Positions 7,232 to 16,237 of a stretch of 48,927 bases of DNA are shown here, piece after piece (the first letter of the stretch is position 1; each line of letters begins with the position of its first letter). The notes below the pieces were generated by a model. The model worked only from the letters and a program-made list of their open reading frames with translations. It was not told the DNA's origin and made no database searches. The translations under genes were made by a program, and so were the position numbers. This DNA is from Methylococcaceae bacterium (lineage in GTDB: Bacteria > Pseudomonadota > Gammaproteobacteria > Methylococcales > Methylomonadaceae), in the NCBI GenBank assembly GCA_947505105.1, contig CANNKG010000015.1, forward strand, positions 1 through 48,927. The letters are read 5' to 3'.

Positions 7232-8470
7232 ATGGACACCCATTTTTATACCCGAACTTCCAAACTTAATTCCTTACTGCCAGCCCTTATTATGGGTTTG
7301 TCTTTCGGCATTTTGACTCCGGCTAATGCGCTCGAAAACCTTGACTTTACGAGCTCGGTCAAATTATTGGGCAATCCACTCTCACAATACTATCCCGGCC
7401 AAGAACAAGCTTACGCGCGGAATATTTGGGATCTACAGCTTTTTGACAACAAAATATTTTTAGGCGCGGGCAACAGCAGTAATTCCGGCCCCACACCTAA
7501 CGCCGGTCCAGTTTCGGTTATCGCCTTGAATCCAGCAGACGATCAGTTCAACAAGGAAGGTGAACTAAGGGATGAACAGATAGATATATATCGCATTATC
7601 GATAATCAGTTAATTATCCCAGGACACGATCCGACGCAAGATTGGTCGCTGGGTAATTATTACAAACGCCTGAAAGAAAACTCCTGGTTCAAGTTTCGTA
7701 ATATTCCGGATGCTGTGCATAACTACGACATGGTCGCTCAAAACGATAAGCTATTTGCAGCACTAGGCTTATCGACTTCAGGTTCGGTCGTTGTATCCAC
7801 CGACAAAGGTGCCACCTGGAAAACCGTTGCCGAAGGATCTAGCCGATTTTCAGGTTTCGTAAAACTGCAAGATAAACTCTATGCGATGCAAAACACCTAT
7901 GCCAAATATGACTTGATATATGAATATAAACCCAGCGATGATCTATTTACGGCACGTAAAGATCTTCGTGGCGAATCCATATTCCCCGACAGCAGAATAA
8001 GCACAAAATTAAAACTTAAAATGATGCATAGTCAGAACTTCGATAATAAAGTGATCTATATCGGCGTTTATAAACACAATGATCATCAAAATAAACCCTT
8101 TGGTGTCTATTTGGCCGAATCATTGGAGGCATCGAACGTCAAGGTTAAAGCGATCACATTACCCGAAGACGCAACACCGCGGGATATTTTGATAGAGGGT
8201 AAGGATATTTATATCTTGGCAAGCGCCAAAGACATTTACGCCCAACCAGTCACCAACTACGTATTTCATGCCAACACCAGCGCGCCTGAAACGTTTACCC
8301 GCTATATTCAATTCCAGGCCGGCAGCTTCGCTCGCGCGTTCGAACTCTATCAGAACACCTTTTATTTTGGATTGGGTACCGAAATTGCCGATCCTGAGGA
8401 CTGGAAATTAACCGAATTAAATGACCATGCCGGTGAAATTTTAAAACTCACTCAACCAGCAGTTCAATAA
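7232..8470 (+). CDS. Secreted beta-propeller-like protein of unknown function
   Basis: A 412-residue protein. Residues 1-33 form a signal peptide (hydrophobic core LLPALIMGLSFGIL, likely cleavage after ANA). The mature part has repeated beta-strand blocks and one Asp-box-like motif, STDKGATWKTV (about 190-200), as in sialidase-like or photosystem-assembly-type beta-propellers. No catalytic residues could be assigned. It lies 27 bases after the STN-like gene. A partnership of the two at the cell surface is inferred from this spacing only. Confidence 0.7.
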   Translation: MDTHFYTRTSKLNSLLPALIMGLSFGILTPANALENLDFTSSVKLLGNPLSQYYPGQEQAYARNIWDLQLFDNKIFLGAGNSSNSGPTPNAGPVSVIALNPADDQFNKEGELRDEQIDIYRIIDNQLIIPGHDPTQDWSLGNYYKRLKENSWFKFRNIPDAVHNYDMVAQNDKLFAALGLSTSGSVVVSTDKGATWKTVAEGSSRFSGFVKLQDKLYAMQNTYAKYDLIYEYKPSDDLFTARKDLRGESIFPDSRISTKLKLKMMHSQNFDNKVIYIGVYKHNDHQNKPFGVYLAESLEASNVKVKAITLPEDATPRDILIEGKDIYILASAKDIYAQPVTNYVFHANTSAPETFTRYIQFQAGSFARAFELYQNTFYFGLGTEIADPEDWKLTELNDHAGEILKLTQPAVQ

Positions 8471-8629
8471 TGTTCAGATCATTAATCTAATGAGTTATTA
8501 AGCGCACCGCTATCACTAATTTTATGGTATCAATCACAACAATTCTGGAACTAAAGCGGCAATCAACGGTAAAATAGGCATTATTTATTACGTGCGCTTG
8601 TCAAACGCCTTAAAACCCATGGATTTTGA

Positions 8630-9538
8630 ATGACTGATTATAAATTAACCCATCTTAAACAACTGGAAGCGGAAAGCATCCACATCATCCGCGAAGTTGC
8701 TGCCGAGTTTGAACGACCGGTCATGCTCTATTCGATCGGTAAAGATTCCGCTGTGATGCTGCATTTGGCGATGAAGGCTTTTTTTCCGGGAAAGCCACCG
8801 TTTCCATTAATGCATATTGATACGACCTGGAAATTCAGGGAAATGATCGGCTTTCGTGACGAACATACCAAGAATCTGGGTCTGGATTTACTGGTCTATA
8901 TCAATCAAGACGGCGTCGCTCAAGGCATCGGCCCCTTCACGCATGGTAGTAAAAAACATACTGACGTGATGAAAACCGACGCTTTAAAGCAGGCGTTAAA
9001 TAAATATCAGTTTGATGCCGCCTTTGGTGGTGCTCGCCGTGATGAAGAAAAATCTCGCGCTAAAGAGCGCGTGTATTCCTTCCGCGACAAAAATCACCGT
9101 TGGGATCCTAAAAATCAGCGTCCCGAATTATGGAACATCTATAACGGCAAGATCGATAAAGGCGAAAGTATTCGGGTTTTCCCGTTGTCCAACTGGACCG
9201 AACTGGATATTTGGCAATACATTCACATCGAAAACATTCCGATTGTGCCGTTATATTTTGCCAAAGAGCGCCCGGTCGTCAATCGAGACGGGATGCTGAT
9301 TATGGTCGATGATGAACGTATGCCGATCGAACCTACCGATAAAATTGAAATGAAAATGGTTCGCTTCAGAACGTTAGGGTGCTATCCGCTGACTGGCGCA
9401 GTTGAATCAACAGCGACCACCCTCCCCGAAATTATTCAGGAAATGCTGCTCACGACAACCTCTGAACGTCAGGGACGCTTGATCGACCATGATCAGGCCG
9501 GATCCATGGAACAGAAGAAGCGCGAAGGCTACTTCTAA
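8630..9538 (+). CDS. cysD: Sulfate adenylyltransferase small subunit CysD
   Basis: A 302-residue subunit of ATP sulfurylase, which makes adenosine 5'-phosphosulfate from sulfate and ATP. The PP-loop SIGKDS (residues 35-40) binds the ATP pyrophosphate. Further family signatures are [27 protein letters not shown] and [11 protein letters not shown]. Length is normal. Its partner CysN (the GTPase subunit) is usually encoded directly downstream, but here the next gene is zapE. cysN must lie elsewhere, or this copy is an orphan. The assignment itself is secure. Confidence 0.96.
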   Translation: MTDYKLTHLKQLEAESIHIIREVAAEFERPVMLYSIGKDSAVMLHLAMKAFFPGKPPFPLMHIDTTWKFREMIGFRDEHTKNLGLDLLVYINQDGVAQGIGPFTHGSKKHTDVMKTDALKQALNKYQFDAAFGGARRDEEKSRAKERVYSFRDKNHRWDPKNQRPELWNIYNGKIDKGESIRVFPLSNWTELDIWQYIHIENIPIVPLYFAKERPVVNRDGMLIMVDDERMPIEPTDKIEMKMVRFRTLGCYPLTGAVESTATTLPEIIQEMLLTTTSERQGRLIDHDQAGSMEQKKREGYF

Positions 9539-9622
9539 TTCTTGCCCTGAATAACGCGCTACCTTTTTCGCAATCAATAAAGCTCAAGCACGTCTGCCTG
9601 CCTGGATGATTTTTATTCAGGC

Positions 9623-10873
9623 ATGCTATTTGCTGAATCATTGGTTCAGCTATCACATTATTCTCAGATGCTAAGAAAACTGCTACCTTCCAAACGGACC
9701 ATCAAACATGCTCCGGGTCCGACGTTTGACCGGGTTCTGGTTCGGCAATACCACGAACAAGTCGCCCAACAGCATATCCAGGAAGACCCGCAGCAACTCA
9801 ATGTTCTTGCGCATCTGGAATCCTTGCTGACTGATTTGTTGCGCAGCGAAACCTATCTGCGCCAGTCCATGCCTAAAAAACTATTTCGACGCTCACCAAA
9901 AAAGTGCCGAAGTATTTATATTTATGGCGATGTTGGTGCGGGAAAATCGATGCTGATGGATCTATTTTTTAAGAATTATCCATTTGCCAACAAACGCCGG
10001 ATTCATTTTCATGCCTTTATGCAGGAAATTCATGCTCGACTTTATGCGCTGCGCAATAGCCGAAACACACCTCCCTATCACAAAGCACTTCAAGGCCATA
10101 AAAAATCTGCCGATTTAATTTATAGTATTGCCCACGAAATCAGCTCCTCAGTAAAAGTGCTGTGCTTCGATGAATTTCATGTCGCCGATATTGCCGATGC
10201 GATGCTACTCGGCCGACTGTTCACGCATTTGCTTGAGGCAGGTGTCGTGATAGTCAGCACCTCAAACTATCGCCCGGACGAACTCTATCCCGGCGGCCTT
10301 CAGCGCGAATTATTTCTGCCGTTTATTCAACTCCTGAAGCAGAAGACCCAGATTTTGGAATTAAATTCGCAACAGGATTATCGACTGAGACATTTGTTAT
10401 CTTTTGATCGTCGCTATTACTATCCGCTCACCGAATACGCCGATTACCTGATTCATCAAAGCTATACCAAACTGACCAACGATGCCCCCAAGAAACCGGG
10501 CACACTGGAAGTTCATGGTCGAATCGTAAAATTAACCGCAACCCACGGCGATATTGCGCTATCTTCATTTGCGGAACTGTGCGAACAACCTTTAGGTAGT
10601 GCGGATTACCTGGAACTCGCCAAGCAATTCAGCACTCTGATCCTTGCCGATATCCCCAAGTTGACTGCCGAACTTCGTAACGAAACGCAACGTTTTATTC
10701 ATTTGATTGATATTCTGTATGAACATAAAGTGATTCTGGTTTGTAGCGCCGATGCCCAACTCGATGAACTCTGCACCGAAATTGACCGTATCGGTGATTT
10801 TAGACGCACCGTTTCGAGACTAATCGAAATGCAATCAGAAGCTTACCTCCAAAGTCGTCACCTACCTACATAA
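9623..10873 (+). CDS. zapE: ZapE/AFG1 family ATPase
   Basis: A 416-residue AFG1-like P-loop ATPase. In E. coli ZapE associates with the Z-ring under stress; mitochondrial Afg1 acts in protein quality control. Walker A is GDVGAGKS (residues 102-109), a slight variant of the usual GGVGRGKT. Walker B is LCFDEFHVADIADAMLL, and a sensor-like VSTSNYRPDELYPGGLQR is present. The first ATG (9623) lies at the foot of a small hairpin (TGCCTG/CAGGCA), so the ATG at 9668, giving MLRKLLPS, may be the true start. Length suits the family with either start. Confidence 0.9.
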   Translation: MLFAESLVQLSHYSQMLRKLLPSKRTIKHAPGPTFDRVLVRQYHEQVAQQHIQEDPQQLNVLAHLESLLTDLLRSETYLRQSMPKKLFRRSPKKCRSIYIYGDVGAGKSMLMDLFFKNYPFANKRRIHFHAFMQEIHARLYALRNSRNTPPYHKALQGHKKSADLIYSIAHEISSSVKVLCFDEFHVADIADAMLLGRLFTHLLEAGVVIVSTSNYRPDELYPGGLQRELFLPFIQLLKQKTQILELNSQQDYRLRHLLSFDRRYYYPLTEYADYLIHQSYTKLTNDAPKKPGTLEVHGRIVKLTATHGDIALSSFAELCEQPLGSADYLELAKQFSTLILADIPKLTAELRNETQRFIHLIDILYEHKVILVCSADAQLDELCTEIDRIGDFRRTVSRLIEMQSEAYLQSRHLPT

Positions 10874-10911
10874 TTTATTCACTAAGACAACCCCCTCATG
10901 TGAATTAATTT

Positions 10912-10939
10912 TTCGCATTGGGCTATATCCTATTAAAAT
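10912..10939 (+). promoter_or_regulatory. Possible sigma-70 promoter of the sulfide oxidation genes
   Basis: TTCGCA (10912-10917, 4/6 match) and TAAAAT (10934-10939, 5/6 match) are separated by 16 bp. They lie about 55 bp before the persulfide dioxygenase start, which is preceded by a GGAG. Weak evidence by sequence alone. Confidence 0.35.
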
Positions 10940-10993
10940 ACTCGGCAAAGCAGCGTACTTTTTTAAACTTGCCCAACCGAGCGGAGCCGTCCC

Positions 10994-12085
10994 ATGCTAT
11001 TTAAACAATTATTCGACCAGGACACCTGGACTTACACCTATTTAATTGCCGACTTGATGAATAGGGAGGCGATTTTTATCGATCCAGTCAATACCCATAT
11101 CGATGATTATATTGCCTTGCTGCAGGAACACCGCTTACAGTTGAAATATTCGCTGGAAACCCACGTCCATGCCGACCACATTACCGCCAGCGGTTTGTTA
11201 CGCCAACGCCTGGGTGCTCAAACGGGCGTCAGTAGTTTGTGTGGCGCAGAGACCGCCGACATTCAAATTCAGGACGGCGACGTTTTCGAATTTGCGGAGG
11301 GTGAACAGCTTAAGGTGATTGCAACACCGGGACATACCCGCGGCAGTATTTCATTTTTATGGCGCGACCGTTTATTTACCGGTGATTCGTTATTGATTGG
11401 CGGGTGTGGACGGACCGATTTTCAAAGTGGCGATGCAGGAGCACTCTTCGACAGCATTACGCAGCGTCTGTTTACCTTGCCAGATGAAACGCTGGTATAT
11501 CCAGGCCATGACTATCAACAACGCTGGGTCAGCAGCATCATTCAGGAACGCACAACCAACCCACGCTTAGCAAATAAAAGCCGCGCCGAATTTATCGACA
11601 TCATGGCTAATCTCAATTTACCCAAACCACGTCTGATTGATGAGGCAGTCCCTGCCAATCGTTACTGTGGTCTAGATGAAAAAGAACGCCAAGACGCCGT
11701 AACACTCCGAGATACAATACAGCCGACCCGCACGATTACCAGCGCTGAAGCATTAGTCACAGCCGCTAAACAACAGATTACCGAGGTGGATGTCGCTCAA
11801 TCAAAACAATTGATCGCTGAAGGCAATATTGTGGTCGTCGATACTCGCGAAGAGAGTGAATATGCCGCCGGCCATCTTGATGATGCGTTATTTATTCCAC
11901 GCGGCATTCTGGAATTCAAAATCAACAGCACCCCAGAACTTGCGGATAAATCTAAAGCGGTATTGTTGTACTGCCGAAGCGGCAATCGTTCGGCCTTGGC
12001 CGCTCAAGTGATGCTTGGCATGGGCTACACGACGGTATTGTCGATGGCGGGTGGTTATGAAGCCTGGAAAAAAGCAGTCGTTTGA
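10994..12085 (+). CDS. Persulfide dioxygenase-rhodanese fusion protein
   Basis: A 363-residue two-domain enzyme. The N-terminal metallo-beta-lactamase fold of the ETHE1/persulfide dioxygenase type carries HVHADH (residues 57-62), GHTRG, GDSLLIGGCGRTDFQ and YPGHDY. Such enzymes oxidise glutathione persulfide to sulfite at a mononuclear iron. From about residue 255 a rhodanese domain follows (VVDTREESEYAAGH), with active-site Cys327 in YCRSGNRS. Fusions of this kind couple persulfide oxidation to sulfur transfer. The next gene is sulfide:quinone oxidoreductase, the usual source of sulfane sulfur, which supports the assignment. Likely cytoplasmic. Confidence 0.93.
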   Translation: MLFKQLFDQDTWTYTYLIADLMNREAIFIDPVNTHIDDYIALLQEHRLQLKYSLETHVHADHITASGLLRQRLGAQTGVSSLCGAETADIQIQDGDVFEFAEGEQLKVIATPGHTRGSISFLWRDRLFTGDSLLIGGCGRTDFQSGDAGALFDSITQRLFTLPDETLVYPGHDYQQRWVSSIIQERTTNPRLANKSRAEFIDIMANLNLPKPRLIDEAVPANRYCGLDEKERQDAVTLRDTIQPTRTITSAEALVTAAKQQITEVDVAQSKQLIAEGNIVVVDTREESEYAAGHLDDALFIPRGILEFKINSTPELADKSKAVLLYCRSGNRSALAAQVMLGMGYTTVLSMAGGYEAWKKAVV

Positions 12086-12106
12086 AAATGCTAAAAGCTT
12101 AATTTT

Positions 12107-12140
12107 GGAGGAACTTTGACCGTAGAAGCAAAAGTTCTCC
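12107..12140 (+). other. Stem-loop between persulfide dioxygenase and SQR genes
   Basis: GGAGGAACTTT (12107-12117) can pair with AAAGTTCTCC (12131-12140) with one bulged G. No T-run follows. It may modulate expression between the two genes or be chance. Confidence 0.3.
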
Positions 12141-12229
12141 CCACCATGGCCAAATGCTAGGCGGCCAATACTCCTATTTCGTTTCGCCCTACTCGTAATA
12201 ATAACTACAACAATCTATGAGGTAAGACC

Positions 12230-13477
12230 ATGACCCAACATTACACCGTTCTTATCATCGGCGGCGGTGCTGCCGGCGTCGCCACTGCAAACAATATGCG
12301 CCGCCAGAACGCCAGTATTAATATTGCTTTGGTCGAACCGTCCGAAAAGCATTATTACCAACCTGGCTTTACAATTGTAGGCGGTGGTGCCTACACACTC
12401 AAAGAAACGCTGCGTAATGAAGCTGATTTGATTAACCCTAGCGTGACCTGGATCAAAGATTACGCGGAAAGCTTTCAACCTGAGGCCAATAGCGTTACAC
12501 TTCGCTCAGGAACTACGCTCACTTATGATTATCTGGTGGTTTGTCCAGGATTACAACTCGACTGGGACAAAGTTGAAGGCCTGAAAGACACGATTGGTAA
12601 AAATCAGGTCTGCAGCAATTATTCACCAGACACCGTTGAATACACCTGGGAGTGTATTCAAAATACCAAATCCGGCACAGCGTTGTTCACTCAACCTCCG
12701 ATGCCGATTAAATGTGCCGGTGCTCCCCAAAAGATTATGTATCTCGCTGCCGACCGCTTTCGTAAACATGGTCTTGCCGAAAAAATTTCTGTTGAATTCC
12801 TGAATGCAGGTCCTGGCATGTTTGGCGTTCCTTTTTTCGCCAAAGCCCTCACCCAAGTTGCCATCGATTATGGAGTTAAAACCCATTTTAATCACAATCT
12901 GATTGCCGTCGACGGACCTAACAAAATTGCTACCTTTTTAGTAACTGACAGCGATGGCAAGCAGGAAAAAATTGATCGCGCTTTCGACATGCTTCACGTT
13001 ACCCCACCGCAAAGCGCCCCAGAATTCATCAAACGAAGCCCATTGGCTAACGCTGCAGGCTGGGTGGACGTTAATGACCGAACGCTACAGCACAATCGCT
13101 ACAGCAATATTTTTGGTCTTGGCGATGCAACCTCAACACCTAATGCTAAAACAGCGGCCGCAGTCAGGAAGCAAGTTCCTGTAGTCGTTGATAACATCCT
13201 CAACTTAATTAATCAAAGCGCCGTTCAAGAAGGATACGACGGTTACGGCTCTTGCCCACTCACTACCTCATTGAATACCGTCATGCTCGCCGAATTTTCC
13301 TATGGTGGCAAGGTCACACCATCGTTCCCATTGCTTGATCCACGAAGAAATCGCGCAATCTGGTGGTGGGGCAAAACAACCGGCTTTCCATGGTTATATT
13401 GGCATATTATGCTTAAAGGCTATCGCATTGATATTCCACACTTAGAAAGTTATGCCAAAAGTTTTTTAGATAAATAA
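12230..13477 (+). CDS. sqr: Sulfide:quinone oxidoreductase (type II, SQOR-like)
   Basis: A 415-residue membrane-associated flavoprotein that oxidises sulfide and reduces quinone. The N-terminal FAD dinucleotide fold is IIGGGAAGVATANNMRR. PIKCAGAPQKIMYL contains Cys162 and GYGSCPLTT contains Cys342; these correspond to the redox-active cysteines of human SQOR. MLHVTPPQSAPEF, AAGWVDVNDRTLQH and the C-terminal FPWLYWHIMLKGY also follow the SQOR pattern, so this is the type II (mitochondrial-like) group rather than type I. A GAGGT ribosome binding site precedes the ATG. The gene follows the persulfide dioxygenase-rhodanese gene. Confidence 0.94.
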   Translation: MTQHYTVLIIGGGAAGVATANNMRRQNASINIALVEPSEKHYYQPGFTIVGGGAYTLKETLRNEADLINPSVTWIKDYAESFQPEANSVTLRSGTTLTYDYLVVCPGLQLDWDKVEGLKDTIGKNQVCSNYSPDTVEYTWECIQNTKSGTALFTQPPMPIKCAGAPQKIMYLAADRFRKHGLAEKISVEFLNAGPGMFGVPFFAKALTQVAIDYGVKTHFNHNLIAVDGPNKIATFLVTDSDGKQEKIDRAFDMLHVTPPQSAPEFIKRSPLANAAGWVDVNDRTLQHNRYSNIFGLGDATSTPNAKTAAAVRKQVPVVVDNILNLINQSAVQEGYDGYGSCPLTTSLNTVMLAEFSYGGKVTPSFPLLDPRRNRAIWWWGKTTGFPWLYWHIMLKGYRIDIPHLESYAKSFLDK

Positions 13478-13495
13478 CTGCTTGAAGTAAGTTCG

Positions 13496-13524
13496 GTTAC
13501 CGTTGTCCAACAGGCAACGGTAAC
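13496..13524. terminator. Inverted repeat between convergent genes (possible bidirectional terminator)
   Basis: A perfect 10-bp stem, GTTACCGTTG (13496-13505) with CAACGGTAAC (13515-13524), lies 18 bases past the SQR stop and before the converging DUF2892 gene. It lacks a T-run, so intrinsic termination is uncertain. Confidence 0.45.
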
Positions 13525-13615
13525 AAGCTATCGAATAAATGATAATAAACAAAAGCTTACACTATTGCTTAATCATGATTCCCAGAGGAATTAGTGATAA
13601 TGAAAAGTTTTTAGC

Positions 13616-13843
13616 TTAACTAGCGTGATTAGTTTCGCAGGTATTTTTATCCATACCGGAATAAGCAGGACACCAGCCACTGTAACCGGTAGCAATCAGA
13701 ATCATGCCCACCAGTAATAATAAAATTTTAGCCGTGAAAATAGAAATAAGCACCAATGCGGAACCGCCGATCAGGCGATATTTTTTTTCTTTCTCACCAA
13801 CGTTGTGTTCAAATTTGATCAGGCGTTTATAATCAAAACTCAT
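13616..13843 (-). CDS. DUF2892 family small inner membrane protein
   Basis: A 75-residue protein with two closely spaced hydrophobic segments (about 24-37 and 40-53) followed by GYSGWCPAYSGMD, the YgaP-like DUF2892 pattern. In YgaP this membrane module is joined to a rhodanese domain. Here it is free-standing but converges on an SQR/rhodanese cluster, so a role in sulfur handling is plausible by context. No enzymatic motif is present. It is transcribed toward SQR and shares its upstream region with uvrD. Confidence 0.8.
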   Translation of the reverse strand: MSFDYKRLIKFEHNVGEKEKKYRLIGGSALVLISIFTAKILLLLVGMILIATGYSGWCPAYSGMDKNTCETNHAS

Positions 13844-13973
13844 CTTAATGAAACCTTAGTAAAAATTAATAGATAGTGGTAATGTTGTTGGTTTGTCTTT
13901 GAATGCTAATGCATTTAACTATGACAACTATACACAGCTCCCAAAAATGTGCAAGCGGTAAAAAAATAAAATA

Positions 13974-16145
13974 ATGGATGTTACTTCGGTTATAGAATCG
14001 TTAAATTCAGCCCAACGGTCGGCAGTCACTGCACCCGCACAGGCCATGCTGGTTCTCGCAGGCGCTGGCAGCGGGAAAACTCGTGTTTTGGTACATCGGA
14101 TCGCCTGGCAGATACAAGTCTTGGGCGTTCCTGCGCAAAGCATTCTGGCAGTAACGTTTACCAATAAGGCTGCCATGGAGATGCGTAATCGTATCGAAGA
14201 TTTGCTGTCGATATCGACTCGCTCGATGTGGATCGGTACCTTTCACGGTCTGGCGCATCGCCTCCTCAGACGCCATGCTGAGCAGGCAAAATTGCCGGCA
14301 ACGTTTCAAGTCATCGACTCCGATGATCAATTACGTTTAATCAAGCGTCTGTTAAAAAATTTAAATTTGGATGAAGCGCAATGGCCCGCTAAACAAATTC
14401 AGTGGTACATCAATGCTCAAAAAGAAGAGGGACAACGCGCCAAACACCAACAACCGTCCTTCGATCTTTACCAGAACCAGCTATTAATCATCTACAAGGC
14501 TTACGAGGATATCTGTCAGCGCTCAGGACTCGTCGATTTCGCCGAACTGCTACTGCGGGTTCATGAATTGTTACGCGACGATCTCGAATTGCTCACTTTT
14601 TATCAACAACGTTTCAGCCAAGTCCATGTGGATGAATTTCAAGATACCAATACCATTCAGTATGCTTGGTTACGCTTATTGACTCAAAATCGCGATAATC
14701 TCTTTGTGGTCGGCGACGATGATCAATCAATCTATGGCTGGCGTGGTGCAAAAATTGAAAATATCCATAATTTTCAGAAACAATATCCTAATCATCAAGT
14801 CATTCGGCTTGAGCAAAATTATCGCTCTACTGGACATATCTTAAAGGCCGCCAATAATTTGATCGCCCACAACCAATCGCGGATGGGCAAAGAGCTGTGG
14901 ACCGATGCGGGTGATGGCGAATTAATTTCACTCTATTCAGCCTTTAATGAACAGGACGAAGCTTATTTTGTGGTTGAAAAAATTCGCGCTTGGGTTCAAG
15001 ACGGCGGATTACGCGAAGACGTCGCAATTTTATATCGTTCCAATGCCCAATCTCGCCTGTTTGAAGAGCGATTAATCAGCGCTGCCATTCCATATCGCGT
15101 TTACGGCGGTTTACGTTTTTTTGAACGCATGGAAATCAAAAACGCCCTCGCTTATCTAAGATTAATTTCAAATCACCACGATGATAGCGCGTTTGAACGA
15201 GTCATTAATACGCCAACGCGCGGGATAGGCGTAAAAACTCTTGAAGATATTCGTACAATTGCCCGCGAACAAACCTTATCGCTCTGGCAAGCTACCGTTT
15301 ATTTACTGCAGCAGAACAACTTATCGGCAAGATCGGCAAATGCGTTAAAGACCTTTTTGATGCTGATTAAAAATTTAGCAACTGAATGCACAGACCTTGA
15401 ACTGTTCGAACAAGTCAAACGAGTTGTCGAGCGCAGCGGGCTAATTGAGCTCTATAAAAAAGAACAAGGCGACAAAAGCGAAGCGCGCGTCGAAAATCTT
15501 GAGGAATTGGTCAATGCCGCGCGACTGTTTGATTTTGAACAAGATGCAGGAGAAGCGCTCAATCCGCTTGATCTATTCTTAGCCCACGCCACCTTGGAAT
15601 CTGGCGAAATGCAGGGAGAGACTTTTGAAGATTGCGTGCAACTCATGACTCTCCATGCTGCGAAAGGTCTGGAATTCAAACTGGTATTTTTGGTTGGTCT
15701 TGAAGAAGGCTTATTTCCATCCCAACAAAGTGTTGACGATGTGGGTCGCCTCGAAGAGGAACGTCGTCTATGCTATGTCGGCATGACGCGCGCAATGCAA
15801 CATCTCTATATCAGTTATGCAGAATCAAGACGTCTTTATGGTCGGGATACTTACCCACGCCCGTCAAGATTCTTACGCGAATTACCCACGCACTCTTTTC
15901 AAGAAGTCCGCATGCGTGCCAATGTGAATCGCTCAGTCAGCACCCCAAAAGCAAAATCGGTCAGTCCAAGCTTAACCAGCGGGCAATCTTATCAGCCGGG
16001 CCAACAAGTAAGCCATCCAAAGTTCGGAGCTGGAGTTATTTTACAAATTGAAGGAGAGGGTACTCAGGAGCGGGTCCAAATTAACTTTAAAACTGCTGGT
16101 GTAAAATGGCTGATGATTGCCTACGCCCATCTCCAGTTGAGCTGA
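13974..16145 (+). CDS. uvrD: DNA helicase II UvrD
   Basis: A 723-residue SF1A 3'-5' DNA helicase that acts in nucleotide excision repair and mismatch repair. Motifs in order: Walker A AGAGSGKT (29-36), TFTNKAA (Ia), VDEFQDTN (II), GDDDQSIYGWRGA (III), QNYRST (IV), LMTLHAAKGLEF (V) and CYVGMTRAM (VI). The C-terminal SH3-like RNA polymerase-interaction region, PGQQVSHPKFGAGVI, is present. Length is typical. PcrA and Rep are close relatives, but the motif spacing and C-terminal tail suit UvrD. It is divergent from the DUF2892 gene. Confidence 0.96.
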   Translation: MDVTSVIESLNSAQRSAVTAPAQAMLVLAGAGSGKTRVLVHRIAWQIQVLGVPAQSILAVTFTNKAAMEMRNRIEDLLSISTRSMWIGTFHGLAHRLLRRHAEQAKLPATFQVIDSDDQLRLIKRLLKNLNLDEAQWPAKQIQWYINAQKEEGQRAKHQQPSFDLYQNQLLIIYKAYEDICQRSGLVDFAELLLRVHELLRDDLELLTFYQQRFSQVHVDEFQDTNTIQYAWLRLLTQNRDNLFVVGDDDQSIYGWRGAKIENIHNFQKQYPNHQVIRLEQNYRSTGHILKAANNLIAHNQSRMGKELWTDAGDGELISLYSAFNEQDEAYFVVEKIRAWVQDGGLREDVAILYRSNAQSRLFEERLISAAIPYRVYGGLRFFERMEIKNALAYLRLISNHHDDSAFERVINTPTRGIGVKTLEDIRTIAREQTLSLWQATVYLLQQNNLSARSANALKTFLMLIKNLATECTDLELFEQVKRVVERSGLIELYKKEQGDKSEARVENLEELVNAARLFDFEQDAGEALNPLDLFLAHATLESGEMQGETFEDCVQLMTLHAAKGLEFKLVFLVGLEEGLFPSQQSVDDVGRLEEERRLCYVGMTRAMQHLYISYAESRRLYGRDTYPRPSRFLRELPTHSFQEVRMRANVNRSVSTPKAKSVSPSLTSGQSYQPGQQVSHPKFGAGVILQIEGEGTQERVQINFKTAGVKWLMIAYAHLQLS

Positions 16146-16237
16146 ACATGAAGAATTTTACTGATCATTCGCAATTTAAGCGCTAGAATATCCAACACAA
16201 TGCCCAATGCACCATCCTTAGTAGCAGTCATATATCA

